Assembly: GCA_039192165.1 (NCBI GenBank)
Contig: JBCCXD010000008.1
Span: forward strand, 120,823-184,822
Direction: 5' to 3'
DNA: 64,000 nucleotides
From: Dinoroseobacter sp039192165
GTDB taxonomy: Bacteria; Pseudomonadota; Alphaproteobacteria; Rhodobacterales; Rhodobacteraceae
The translations under genes were made by a program, and so were the position numbers. Under the pieces are notes generated by a model that searched no databases, was not told the DNA's origin, and saw only the letters and a list, made by a program, of their open reading frames with translations. Below, piece by piece: positions 16,447 through 25,290 of the stretch (positions within the stretch are counted from its first letter, which is position 1; the number at the start of each line of letters is the position of its first letter).

Positions 16447-17778
16447 ATGTGGGAGAGTGTCGCGCTGCCGGTTTGGCTATTGCTACTTTTGGTAACCTTC
16501 GCAGCGGTCACCTTTGCCTCCCATTTTCTGTTTCCTTCGGTGCGCTGGTTCTTTCGAAAACGGTTCGAAAAGGCTGTTGAGCGCCTGAACAGTCGGCTGG
16601 CCCGTCCGATCGAGCCGTTTAAACTGATGCGGCGCTCGGACAACATAAACCGGCTGCTGTATTCCCCCCAGGTCATGGAGGCGGTGGTCGCCTACGCGCA
16701 AAGCGAAGGTCTGCGCGAGGACGTCGCCTTTGAGAAGGCACGACGCTACGCCCGCGAGATTGTGCCTGGGTTTTCGACAATAACCTACTACGGTTTCGCG
16801 ATCCGGGCGGCCCGCTGGCTAAGTCAGGCTCTGTATCGCGTTCAGGTACCGCCGACCTATGCCGCCATGCATGATGTCGATCCCGACGCCACGATCGTGT
16901 TTGTCATGAACCACCGGTCAAACATGGACTACGTGCTTGTTACATGGCTGGTGGCCGATGATACGACATTATCCTATGCCGTCGGTGAGTGGGCACGCAT
17001 CTGGCCCATGGGCCCTCTGATAAGGGCTACGGGTGCCTACTTCATTCGCCGGCGAAGCCTCAATCCTCTGTATCGCGGTGTGCTTGCACGATATGTCCAG
17101 ATGGCCCGGGATGAGGGTGTAACTCAGGCAATCTTTCCCGAGGGAGGTCTTTCGCGTGACGGCACTGTCGGGGACCCAAAGCTTGGCTTGCTGAGTTACC
17201 TCGTGGACCGGTTCGACCCAGAAGGTACCAGAGATGTTGTATTCTTACCGGTTGGCTTAAACTACGATCGTGTTTTCGAAGACCAAAACCTTGTCGACAT
17301 GCAAGGCCAGAGCCGTATTCGCCGTACTTGGGCAAAAGTCTTTTTCGCAGTACTGCCTGAGCTCTGGCCAATTCTGACAGGGCGGCAGAGGTTCGGGCAG
17401 GCTGCCGTGCGATTTGGCCAACCGGTTTCGTTGCGTGCGCGTCTGGCCGAAGGAGTAGATGTCGCCGCCCTTGGAGAGAGTTTGACCGAAGAATTACGCG
17501 CCATCGTGCCTGTATTGCCGGTCCCGGTTGTCGCGGATCTCCTCCTCAAAACCGGCGACGAGGTCGACACCGAGGCGTTGAAAACGGCCTTCGAAGACAC
17601 ACGTGCGGAATTTATGTCCCCGCCAGAACTTATGGGGCTGACCGCCGACGATGGACTGAAAGTGCTTAAACGCCGTGGCCTGATTGAGCTGCGCGGAACG
17701 GCGGTGCGCGTGTTGCCCGGCTCCCTTGAAGTCCTGCAGTATTATGCAAGCAGTCTGCCCAAGCGGCCTGAGTGCTGA
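16447..17778 (+). CDS. Glycerolipid acyltransferase (PlsB/PlsC-like)
   Basis: This 443-residue membrane-associated acyltransferase has the HxxxxD catalytic motif NHRSNMDYVL (~154-163), a PEGGLSRDG-like acceptor motif (FPEGGLSRDG, ~231-240), and an N-terminal membrane anchor (LPVWLLLLLVTFAAVTFA). It is larger than PlsC and resembles the glycerol-3-phosphate acyltransferase branch. The start is uncertain: the frame is open to 16327, but the hydrophobic anchor begins right after Met at 16447. It lies between divergent ecm and co-oriented ccr. A link to the ethylmalonyl-CoA pathway or PHB metabolism is not evident. Confidence 0.85.
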   Translation: MWESVALPVWLLLLLVTFAAVTFASHFLFPSVRWFFRKRFEKAVERLNSRLARPIEPFKLMRRSDNINRLLYSPQVMEAVVAYAQSEGLREDVAFEKARRYAREIVPGFSTITYYGFAIRAARWLSQALYRVQVPPTYAAMHDVDPDATIVFVMNHRSNMDYVLVTWLVADDTTLSYAVGEWARIWPMGPLIRATGAYFIRRRSLNPLYRGVLARYVQMARDEGVTQAIFPEGGLSRDGTVGDPKLGLLSYLVDRFDPEGTRDVVFLPVGLNYDRVFEDQNLVDMQGQSRIRRTWAKVFFAVLPELWPILTGRQRFGQAAVRFGQPVSLRARLAEGVDVAALGESLTEELRAIVPVLPVPVVADLLLKTGDEVDTEALKTAFEDTRAEFMSPPELMGLTADDGLKVLKRRGLIELRGTAVRVLPGSLEVLQYYASSLPKRPEC

Positions 17779-17946
17779 GCCTGAATGCAACGATTGTCGT
17801 ATCCTAAGATCCCGCGCGACATAAAATTTCATTGTAGACCCTTTTTTGTTTGCATTATTGCTCTCCCCGCTCTACATCGCATGCAGGCACTGCAGCAAAA
17901 TGATTCTGCGCTGCGGAAAGACAAAAACGTTTCTCTGGAGGCCCAA

Positions 17947-19239
17947 ATGGCGCTCGATACCGACCAGGCCCTCGTGTCCTACGAGGCACCCGAAAAAGAC
18001 CTGTATGAGATGGGAGAGATTCCACCGCTCGGCTTTGTGCCTAAAAAAATGCACGCATGGGCCATTCGTCGTGAGCGACATGGCGAGCCAGACACAGCCA
18101 TGCTGCAGGAAGTCGTCGATGTCCCCACGCTTGACAGCAATGAGGTACTGGTTTTGGTGATGGCCGCGGGCGTGAACTATAACGGCGTGTGGGCCGCTCT
18201 TGGCCAACCCATCAGTCCTTTCGACGGCCACGGAGAGCCCTATCACATCGCCGGGTCTGACGCTTCGGGTATTGTCTGGGCCGTCGGCGAAAAGGTGACG
18301 CGCTGGAAAGTTGGCGACGAGGTTGTCATCCACTGCAATCAGGATGACGGGGACGATGAGGAGTGCAATGGCGGCGACCCGATGTACTCGCCCAGCCAGC
18401 GTATTTGGGGATATGAAACCCCGGATGGTTCGTTCAGCCAGTTTACCAGGGTTCAGTCGCAGCAGTTGATGCCGCGGCCCAAACATCTGACATGGGAAGA
18501 AAGCGCATGTTATACGCTTACCCTGGCGACAGCTTACAGGATGCTTTTTGGACATGAGCCCCATGACCTCAAGCCAGGTCAGAACGTGCTGGTCTGGGGT
18601 GCGTCGGGCGGCCTGGGATCCTATGCGATCCAGTTGATCAACACGGCGGGTGCCAACGCGATCGGTGTGATTTCGGACGAAAGCAAAAGAGACTTCGTTA
18701 TGGGTCTGGGCGCCAAAGGCGTTCTGAACCGCAAAGACTTCAAGTGCTGGGGTCAGCTGCCTACGGTTAATACGCCCGAGTATGCCGACTGGTTTAAGGA
18801 AGCCCGTAAATTCGGAAAGGCGATCTGGGACATCACCGGAAAGGGCAACAACGTCGATATGGTGTTTGAGCATCCGGGCGAAAGCACCTTTCCGGTGTCC
18901 ACTTTTGTGGTGAAGAAAGGTGGCATGGTTGTCATCTGCGCTGGCACAACCGGATTTAACTGCACTTTCGATGTACGTTACATGTGGATGCACCAGAAGC
19001 GCCTGCAGGGCTCACATTTTGCGCATCTAAAGCAGGCGGCGTCAGCCAATAAGCTGATGGTGGAAAGACGCCTCGACCCCTGCATGTCCGAGGTTTTCCC
19101 TTGGGCGGAGCTGACCGATGCGCATATGAAGATGATGCGAAACGAGCATAAGCCGGGCAATATGTCTGTACTGGTCCAGGCCCCTCGCACTGGATTGCGG
19201 ACACTGGAAGATGTGCTGGAAGCTGGTCCGCTGCGGTAG
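17947..19239 (+). CDS. ccr: Crotonyl-CoA carboxylase/reductase
   Basis: This key enzyme of the ethylmalonyl-CoA pathway reductively carboxylates crotonyl-CoA to (2S)-ethylmalonyl-CoA with NADPH and CO2. It has 430 residues, the usual length. It is an MDR-type oxidoreductase. Visible motifs are AAGVNYNGVWAALGQP (~73-88), GSDASGIVW, the nucleotide loop VWGASGGLGSYAIQL (~216-230), and FEHPGESTFPVSTFVV (~305-320). The start at 17947 follows CTGGAGG. The frame is open to 17785 without similarity. The gene ends in a clear terminator. Confidence 0.96.
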   Translation: MALDTDQALVSYEAPEKDLYEMGEIPPLGFVPKKMHAWAIRRERHGEPDTAMLQEVVDVPTLDSNEVLVLVMAAGVNYNGVWAALGQPISPFDGHGEPYHIAGSDASGIVWAVGEKVTRWKVGDEVVIHCNQDDGDDEECNGGDPMYSPSQRIWGYETPDGSFSQFTRVQSQQLMPRPKHLTWEESACYTLTLATAYRMLFGHEPHDLKPGQNVLVWGASGGLGSYAIQLINTAGANAIGVISDESKRDFVMGLGAKGVLNRKDFKCWGQLPTVNTPEYADWFKEARKFGKAIWDITGKGNNVDMVFEHPGESTFPVSTFVVKKGGMVVICAGTTGFNCTFDVRYMWMHQKRLQGSHFAHLKQAASANKLMVERRLDPCMSEVFPWAELTDAHMKMMRNEHKPGNMSVLVQAPRTGLRTLEDVLEAGPLR

Positions 19240-19263
19240 ACACTAGCAGATCAGGATACTTGC

Positions 19264-19300
19264 AAACCCGCCCGGGAAATCTCCTGTCGGCGGGTTTTCT
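19264..19300 (+). terminator. Terminator of ccr
   Basis: AAACCCGCC (19264-19272) pairs with GGCGGGTTT (19289-19297) and runs on into T residues. It lies 24 bp after the ccr stop. The following ~240 bp before the CtrA box contain no recognisable gene. Confidence 0.85.
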
Positions 19301-19541
19301 TCCTCCGAAGTGCCCTAAGTTCCGCAGTATAGGGGCTACACGTTTGAGGCGAGTTTGCGAGAAATTTGTCTATGCTCGAATCATTGTCGACTCGTTAAGA
19401 AACACCAATTCTGAGCGGCTTTGGTTGTGGCCAGTTCATTCGAAACCCAGATATCAAAGCCTTATATGGAGACATACTCGCTATAAATGTGGAGTAAAAA
19501 ACCGCGAATATCACGGTGGGATACCTCGTGCTAAGGTTGAA

Positions 19542-19556
19542 TTAATGTTTCGTTAA
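19542..19556. promoter_or_regulatory. CtrA-type box in front of the luxR operon
   Basis: TTAA-N7-TTAA (TTAATGTTTCGTTAA) matches the full CtrA consensus. It lies 21 bp upstream of the small ORF and 175 bp before luxR. CtrA is the alphaproteobacterial response regulator that in Rhodobacterales controls motility, gene transfer agents and parts of quorum sensing. Binding here is inferred from the motif only. Confidence 0.6.
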
Positions 19557-19577
19557 TACTTAGGAATGGACACTCCG

Positions 19578-19793
19578 ATGGCACAAGATTGGATTGTGGA
19601 CGTACTGGCTGACCTACGTAGTTTCGCGCTGCAGAATAATTTGAAGACCCTCGCTGAGCAGTTGGACGATACACTGCTCGTTGCGGCAACCGAGATTGCC
19701 CAGTCAGCCCAGCACGTCCCGGAACACACGGATGACCATGTACCAGCGGCTGGAAGACTTTCTCGAAGACTTGCAAGCGGCCAGATCGCTTGA
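19578..19793 (+). CDS. Small conserved-looking protein overlapping luxR
   Basis: This 71-residue ORF starts MAQDWIVDVLADL and is helical with acidic character up to about residue 45. It overlaps the start of luxR by 62 nt in another frame. An alternative start at 19566 adds four residues. AGGA at 19562-19565 is a weak ribosome site. The N-terminal half (DVLADLRSFALQNNLKTLAEQLDDT) looks like a real protein, and I recall similar short proteins beside luxR genes in Rhodobacterales, but I cannot confirm it. Its function is unknown. It might couple translation to luxR. Confidence 0.55.
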   Translation: MAQDWIVDVLADLRSFALQNNLKTLAEQLDDTLLVAATEIAQSAQHVPEHTDDHVPAAGRLSRRLASGQIA

Positions 19794-20448
19794 CGATGTT
19801 CAGGCGCACCTGTTCGGGCTGCGTGATTTTCTGGATACAGAGCACCTTGTGTACCACTGCTTAGATGCGTCGGGAAACAAGTACGGGGCGATGACATATG
19901 ATGCGCCGTGGATCCGCCGCTATATCGAAGAAGACTATGCGCGCATTGATCCGGTGGTGAAGGGCACCTACCAACGGTTCCATCCGGTGGACTGGAAACA
20001 ACTTGACTGGTCAGGAAAGATCCAGCGCGACTTTCTCTGCGAAGCTTTGGAGACGGGTGTTGGCAACCAGGGTGTGTCGGTGCCCATTCGCGGCCCCAAC
20101 GGCCAGTTCGCCTTGTTCTCGGTGAACGGTTCAGACTCGGACGAGTCCTGGGCAACCTACCGACAGGAGAATCTGAAAACGCTTATCCTTGCGGCCCATT
20201 TCATTAACCAAAGAGCATTGGACCTCGAATCCGAAGTTGAGGCGCCAAGAAAACCTCTGTCACCGCGCGAGGCAGACGCATTGACCTTACTGGCGAACGG
20301 TATGAACCGCTCGCAAGCGTCTGAGAAACTGGGCATCTCTGAACACACGCTGCGGGTCTATATCGAAAGCGCACGGGCCAAGATGGGGGCTGCCAATGCG
20401 ACCCACGCCGTGGCTCGCGCCATGGTCCGCGGTCTTATCGTTGTTTGA
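19732..20448 (+). CDS. luxR: LuxR-family autoinducer-binding regulator
   Basis: This 238-residue protein has an N-terminal acyl-homoserine-lactone-binding domain (Autoind_bind) and a C-terminal LuxR-type HTH. The pocket motif includes YDAPWIRRYIEEDYARIDPV (~53-72) and GNQGVSVPIRGPNG (~114-127). The HTH is LSPREADALTLLANGMNRS to SEHTLRVYIESARAKM (~177-218). It is paired with luxI 123 bp downstream in the same direction, so it most likely senses the signal made by that synthase. No perfect lux box was found. Confidence 0.93.
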   Translation: MTMYQRLEDFLEDLQAARSLDDVQAHLFGLRDFLDTEHLVYHCLDASGNKYGAMTYDAPWIRRYIEEDYARIDPVVKGTYQRFHPVDWKQLDWSGKIQRDFLCEALETGVGNQGVSVPIRGPNGQFALFSVNGSDSDESWATYRQENLKTLILAAHFINQRALDLESEVEAPRKPLSPREADALTLLANGMNRSQASEKLGISEHTLRVYIESARAKMGAANATHAVARAMVRGLIVV

Positions 20449-20571
20449 ACGGAGTTAGAGGCCGCTCAAACACCTCTGTGCGCGACATTTTTTTAGCAGC
20501 GCACGGTTATAAACTCTTAAGCATGATTGCGCGTTTCTCTTGTTCGCGAACTGCAGCAGGAGGACCGCCGC

Positions 20572-21192
20572 ATGATCAGATTCATCTACGCAGACAGTTT
20601 GGACACCTACCCGCATCTACGTGACACCATGTTTCGGGATCGCGCCCGTCAGTTCAAGGATCGCCTCAATTGGGAGGTTTCTGTAGATGCCAACGGGTTT
20701 GAACGCGACGCCTATGACGCGATCAATCCGTTGTACATTATTGCCGAAAATACGCGTGGTGGGCATGCAGGATCGATGCGGGTGCTGCCGACGACAGGGC
20801 CCACAATGGTCAACGATCACTTCTTGCATCTTACCGACGGCGTTGCGATCCAGTCCCCGTTTATTTGGGAATGCACCCGGTTTTGTCTGTCCCCTCGGGC
20901 AGACAGCAAGGTTGCTGGTGCGCTTATGCTTGCAGGAGCTGAGTTTGGATGCGCAAGCGGCTTGTCCCATTCAGTGGGTGTCTTCGACGCCCGAATGATC
21001 TTGGTTTACCGCCGCCTTGGGTGGGTGCCCGAGCTTATGGGTTCGCAAGGGCAAGGGCGCTCCGCAATCTCGGTCGGATTGTGGTCGATGGATAGCGACC
21101 TGCGTGAGCGTTTGTCTGCCCGGACTGGGATCAGCCGTCAGATAAGCACCCATTGGTACGCGCGCGCCTTTGGGCCCTCACTCGCAGCGTGA
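20572..21192 (+). CDS. luxI: Acyl-homoserine-lactone synthase
   Basis: LuxI-type synthases make N-acyl-homoserine lactone from SAM and acyl-ACP. This product has 206 residues and the invariant residues of the family: Arg/Phe/Trp in FRDRARQFKDRLNWEV (~21-36), acidic residues in GFERDAYDAINP (~42-53), and GHAGSMRVLPTTGP (~64-77). The start at 20572 follows AGGAGG. It lies downstream of luxR, and the tail of the module abuts the helicase gene. Confidence 0.95.
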   Translation: MIRFIYADSLDTYPHLRDTMFRDRARQFKDRLNWEVSVDANGFERDAYDAINPLYIIAENTRGGHAGSMRVLPTTGPTMVNDHFLHLTDGVAIQSPFIWECTRFCLSPRADSKVAGALMLAGAEFGCASGLSHSVGVFDARMILVYRRLGWVPELMGSQGQGRSAISVGLWSMDSDLRERLSARTGISRQISTHWYARAFGPSLAA

Positions 21193-21237
21193 GGCTTTCG
21201 GCTGGCAGCACCGCCCTGCGCGGGCTAGGGTCGCGCC

Positions 21238-22770
21238 ATGAATATAGCCGCTCCCATCTTTTCTGACGACCAGGCCGAGGCTTACGATCTTGTGTCCGAT
21301 ACGCTGGCTCAGTCCGGCGTGGATCTGGACAACGAAACGCTGTTGCCTCCACAGGACGGAACGGCGCAGCGCGTTCTGGCGGTGTTGGGGCGGGCGGGCT
21401 CTGGCAAGACGTTGCTTCTGGCTCAGCTGGCGCGCGATCTGACCGCTGCGGGCGTGGAAATTGTTTCGGGCGATTGGGAGGGCAAACGCCGCAAAGATCG
21501 GCGCACGCTGGCGATTTTGGCACCCACAAACAAGGCGGCGAGCGTTTTGCGAACCCGGGGTGTGCCGGCCACCACGATCCATCGCATTCTTTATACTCCA
21601 GTCTATGACCCGGAATACGAGCGCATTGCTGACTGGCTTGCCGGAAACGGAGAGAAGCCTGAAATTGAAGGCTTAACGGAAGAGGCACTGCAGCGCGCTT
21701 TTGTTTTTTATCAGGCTCACAGCTCGATCCCTGGCGCCCTTGCCGCCGCTGGCTTACGCGGGTCTGATTTTATCACAGGCTGGAAGCGCCGCGAAGATCC
21801 GCTGGATATCGGGTTCGTCGATGAAAGCTCAATGCTCGATGACAAGCAACTGGATGATCTCAAAGAAATTTTCCCTACGCTCGTTCTGTTCGGCGATCCG
21901 GCGCAGCTTGCGCCGGTTGGCCAATCCGGCGAAATGGCCTTTGACAGCCTGCCAGCGCCCGCGAAGCTGCAACTCAGCCGTATTCACCGGCAAGAGGCTG
22001 ACAGCCCGATCCTCGATCTCGCCCATGCGCTTTTTGAGCCCGAGGTCGATTTCAACCATTTTGAGCACTTGGTCGAAGAGGCCGCGACACGGGACAATCG
22101 AGTGCTGATGAGCCCCAGGATGGAAGCGGGGCTCATGGCGCGGTCGCCCGCGCTCGTTTGGAGGAACAAAACACGGATAAAGCTCATCCAGGCGTTTCGC
22201 GCAGGGTATGGCGCACCGGCAGATGAATTGTTGCCAGGCGAGCCACTGATTTGCGATGGGATTGAGTTGCCTGTGAAGCACCGCAAAAAGCGTATCGATC
22301 TGGAAGCAAGAGGGCTGATTAAAGGCGCGCAGGTTATTTATCTCGGGCCGGGTCGGAAACCCGGGTTTTCGCGTTTGCATGTTGTCGGTGCCGAGGCGCC
22401 CGAGGTATCAGCTGCATCGATCGTCAAAATTGAGCTTCCGGACGAGGAGGAGCCGTTCATCCCCTATGCCGCGCGGATGGGTGCCACGTTCCTTCATGGC
22501 GCCGCTGTTACGATACACAAGGCGCAGGGGTCGCAATGGGAAACTGTGCAGGTCTATGGGCCCGATCTGTCGGCGGCAGCCTGGGCGGGGCGCTCCGAAG
22601 CCGGTCAGCCGCTGTGGAAGCGACTTGCCTATGTCGCCATCACGCGCGCTTCCGAGCGGCTTATCTGGGTGACGCGAAATCGGCTCGCACGTCCAGAAGG
22701 GGCATTGGGTACAGATGATCTGAAGGTTGCGCCCGCGCCGCTGGAACTGAAGAGCGAGGAGGAGACATGA
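21238..22770 (+). CDS. RecD-like ATP-dependent DNA helicase
   Basis: This 510-residue superfamily 1 helicase of the RecD/Pif1-like type has the Walker A motif GRAGSGKTLLLAQLA (~49-63), LAPTNKAASVLRTRG (~95-109), the DExx-like box VDESSMLDD (~198-206), GDPAQLAPVG (~219-228), and the C-terminal UvrD-like motif TIHKAQGSQWETV (~421-433) and YVAITRASERL. It acts on DNA ends in repair or recombination, but the exact role is unknown. No RecB/RecC gene is adjacent. The stop overlaps the start of the SDR gene (ATGA), so the two are coupled. Confidence 0.9.
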   Translation: MNIAAPIFSDDQAEAYDLVSDTLAQSGVDLDNETLLPPQDGTAQRVLAVLGRAGSGKTLLLAQLARDLTAAGVEIVSGDWEGKRRKDRRTLAILAPTNKAASVLRTRGVPATTIHRILYTPVYDPEYERIADWLAGNGEKPEIEGLTEEALQRAFVFYQAHSSIPGALAAAGLRGSDFITGWKRREDPLDIGFVDESSMLDDKQLDDLKEIFPTLVLFGDPAQLAPVGQSGEMAFDSLPAPAKLQLSRIHRQEADSPILDLAHALFEPEVDFNHFEHLVEEAATRDNRVLMSPRMEAGLMARSPALVWRNKTRIKLIQAFRAGYGAPADELLPGEPLICDGIELPVKHRKKRIDLEARGLIKGAQVIYLGPGRKPGFSRLHVVGAEAPEVSAASIVKIELPDEEEPFIPYAARMGATFLHGAAVTIHKAQGSQWETVQVYGPDLSAAAWAGRSEAGQPLWKRLAYVAITRASERLIWVTRNRLARPEGALGTDDLKVAPAPLELKSEEET

Positions 22771-23492
22771 AATCTATTTTGGTGACAGGCGCATCGAGCG
22801 GTATCGGAGCCGCGGTCGCTGCCCGGTTTCTCGACGAAGGCTGGCGGGTTGGGCTTCTGGCCCGACGGGCGGGAACACTGGAGGCACTGGCCGCAGGCCA
22901 TGGTAACGCCGTTGTTCTGCCGGCAGATGTCACAGACGAGGCCGCCGTGGACGCAGCTTTCGACGAGTTTTCATCGGGCGGAAGGCTGGATGTTCTCTTC
23001 AACAATGCCGGAATGTTTGGCCCCCAGGGACCCATTGACGAAATCCCGCTCGATGGCTGGAAGCAGGTTTTGGACGTCAATCTGACCGGAATGTTCCTTT
23101 GCGCGCGCGCGGCCTTTCGCATCATGCGTCGGCAAGACCCAATGGGTGGACGGATCATCAACAACGGATCGATCTCTGCGCATACGCCCCGCGAAGGTTC
23201 GACATGTTATACGACGGCTAAACACGGAGTGTCGGGTTTGACCAAGACACTGAGCCTTGATGGACGTCCGTTTGACATAGCCTGCGGACAGATAGATATC
23301 GGCAATGCGCGTACCGACCTTGTACTGGGCCTCGAAGAAACACGCGCCAAGCAAGGCCTGGAGCCGTTGCCGAGTATGGCTGTTGAAGACGTGGCAGCTG
23401 CGGTCCTGCACATGGCAGCGTTGCCGGCAGAGGCGAATGTTCAGTCGATGATGATTATGGCAAGCAAGATGCCTCATATCGGCCGGGGCTAG
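22767..23492 (+). CDS. Short-chain dehydrogenase/reductase
   Basis: This 241-residue classical SDR has the NAD(P) loop TGASSGIGAAV (~7-17), the NNAG motif as FNNAGMFGP (~75-83), and a catalytic YTTAKHG (~150-156, YxxxK), with Ser in NGSISAHTP. The substrate is unknown. It overlaps the helicase gene by 4 nt. An oxidoreductase behind a helicase is not a recognised functional pair. Confidence 0.9.
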   Translation: MKSILVTGASSGIGAAVAARFLDEGWRVGLLARRAGTLEALAAGHGNAVVLPADVTDEAAVDAAFDEFSSGGRLDVLFNNAGMFGPQGPIDEIPLDGWKQVLDVNLTGMFLCARAAFRIMRRQDPMGGRIINNGSISAHTPREGSTCYTTAKHGVSGLTKTLSLDGRPFDIACGQIDIGNARTDLVLGLEETRAKQGLEPLPSMAVEDVAAAVLHMAALPAEANVQSMMIMASKMPHIGRG

Positions 23493-23542
23493 TCAGCGCC
23501 GCTGAGGGCAATCCTGGCTCCGCAATAAGGGCATAAGCTGTT

Positions 23543-24310
23543 CTAGCCGCGGATGTACCGAAAGACTGCAGCTGCGCCCCAACCTGCGGCTATTGCTATG
23601 GCCAGCGACATCAGGCCGTAGACCAGCGGCTGGTCGTGCGCGAGATTATACAGAAAGCGCTCAAGCCCGACCTTGCGGACATCGATCACGGTTTCGAAGC
23701 TGTCGATCACTTGTCCTTCGCGGGTCAGGAAGACGCGCGTGGCATAGTCTCCCTCGGTGAGGTTCGCAGGCAGAGACACTTCAGCGGAGAAGAGCGTTTC
23801 ATCGGTAAGCCGCACACTGCCTTCCAGCTGTTGGAAACGGCCCTCCTGTGCGCGAATCCGCAGCAGCGCCGCAGTAAAGCTATCAAGTTCTGATGCAGCA
23901 TCACCGGTGTCGATCGCACGGATAAGGCGCGTTGCAGAAATTTTGTGCCGCAAATCGTCTGTTTCAAGAAGAACATCCGAAAGCGGCGCGGTACTCGCGA
24001 CCGCGTAAAAGCTCGGAGCAGCATCAATCTCTGCTGCTGCTGTGTTAACCCAGATGCCCGCCACCCGGGATTTGCGACGGATCGTAACGGGTTCCTGCGG
24101 ACCGGCGACAGTGATGATCACGTGCAGATCGCTGGTTTGCGGAGCAGGCGCGACCCGCTTGACCGCACCGAAAATCAGGATCTCGGAGCCGGTGAAGTTG
24201 GTGGTGATAGAAACGTTGGTTTGCGACAGTTCGGCGATGACTTCTTCACCTCGCCCGGGCGATGTCAATGTCAGAAGTACAACAAGGCAAAAGGACAATG
24301 CGCGGATCAC
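23543..24310 (-). CDS. TIGR02186 family membrane-anchored protein
   Basis: This 255-residue protein has a signal peptide and one C-terminal transmembrane helix (LVYGLMSLAIAIAAGWGAAAVF). It matches the alphaproteobacterial TIGR02186/Alph_Pro_TM pattern: EEVIAELSQTNVSITTNFTG, GSEILIFGAVKR, and the TEGDYATRVFLTREGQVI segment. Most of it is probably periplasmic. Its gene follows the TauE/SafE exporter by 2 nt, an association I know from other alphaproteobacteria. The function is unknown, possibly assisting the exporter. Confidence 0.85.
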   Translation of the reverse strand: MIRALSFCLVVLLTLTSPGRGEEVIAELSQTNVSITTNFTGSEILIFGAVKRVAPAPQTSDLHVIITVAGPQEPVTIRRKSRVAGIWVNTAAAEIDAAPSFYAVASTAPLSDVLLETDDLRHKISATRLIRAIDTGDAASELDSFTAALLRIRAQEGRFQQLEGSVRLTDETLFSAEVSLPANLTEGDYATRVFLTREGQVIDSFETVIDVRKVGLERFLYNLAHDQPLVYGLMSLAIAIAAGWGAAAVFRYIRG

Positions 24311-24312
24311 GA

Positions 24313-25230
24313 TCAGTGCCCCCCTTCGCCCAGCGAATAGAGCTCAGCCGGCTCAATCAAAAGATCCAGTGCCAGCTTGCCGCAAACCGCCAGCACCATA
24401 ATCGCAAGTAGAATGCGCAGCTGCTCGGCCTTCAGTCTGGTTCCGATCACCGTTCCGATTTGTGCGCCAATCACACCGCCGATCAGAAGCAGAACTGCCA
24501 GAACCATATCCACAGTAAAGTTCGTTGTTGCATGCAGCAGGGTCGTAAAGGCAGTAACGAAGATGATCTGAAAAAGCGATGTGCCCACCACCACTTTCGT
24601 GGGCATCCCGAGGATATAGATCATTGCAGGCACCATGATGAACCCACCGCCAACGCCCATAATGGCTGCCAGTATCCCCACGATCAGGCCCACGATCAGC
24701 GGCGGGATCACAGAGATGTAAAGCCCGGAGGTGCGAAATTTCATCTTGAAGGGGAGGCTGTGTACCCAGCTGCGTTGCTTGCGTTTGGTGACCGCGCTTC
24801 CGCTTTTGCGCGATCGCTGAAGAGCTCTCAGGCTTTCGACGAACATCAGCGAACCGATAATCCCAAGGAACACCACGTAGCAGAGTTTGACCAGCAGATC
24901 GACTTGTCCGAGCGATTTGAGGTAGTTGAACAGCACAACGCCCAAGGCTGCGCCGACCAATCCGCCGGCGAGCAGAACTGTGCCCATTCTGAGGTCCACT
25001 GATCGTCGCCGGAGATGGGCCAGAACCCCGGAGAAAGAAGAAGCCACGATCTGGTTTGCTTCGGTGGCCACAGCTACGGCTGGTGGAATGCCAATAAAGA
25101 ACAGCAGAGGCGTCATCAGAAAGCCTCCGCCGACGCCGAACATGCCCGAAAGGACGCCGACGATCCCCCCCAGTCCCAGAAGCAGGAACGCATTGACCGA
25201 AACCTCGGCGATGGGGAGGTAGATTTGCAT
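24313..25230 (-). CDS. Sulfite exporter TauE/SafE family protein
   Basis: This 305-residue integral membrane protein has about eight helices in two similar halves. The duplicated motif GMFGVGGGFLMTP (~30-42) and IMGVGGGFIMVPAM (~191-204) defines the family. Members export sulfite, sulfoacetate or related C2 compounds. It is the first gene of a two-gene operon with the TIGR02186 protein. The substrate cannot be told from the sequence. Confidence 0.93.
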   Translation of the reverse strand: MQIYLPIAEVSVNAFLLLGLGGIVGVLSGMFGVGGGFLMTPLLFFIGIPPAVAVATEANQIVASSFSGVLAHLRRRSVDLRMGTVLLAGGLVGAALGVVLFNYLKSLGQVDLLVKLCYVVFLGIIGSLMFVESLRALQRSRKSGSAVTKRKQRSWVHSLPFKMKFRTSGLYISVIPPLIVGLIVGILAAIMGVGGGFIMVPAMIYILGMPTKVVVGTSLFQIIFVTAFTTLLHATTNFTVDMVLAVLLLIGGVIGAQIGTVIGTRLKAEQLRILLAIMVLAVCGKLALDLLIEPAELYSLGEGGH

Positions 25231-25290
25231 GGCGGCACTCTAAGCCTCTGGCGTCTGCGCGCAATGGGGCCACGCCAACTTAGCGCCGCA

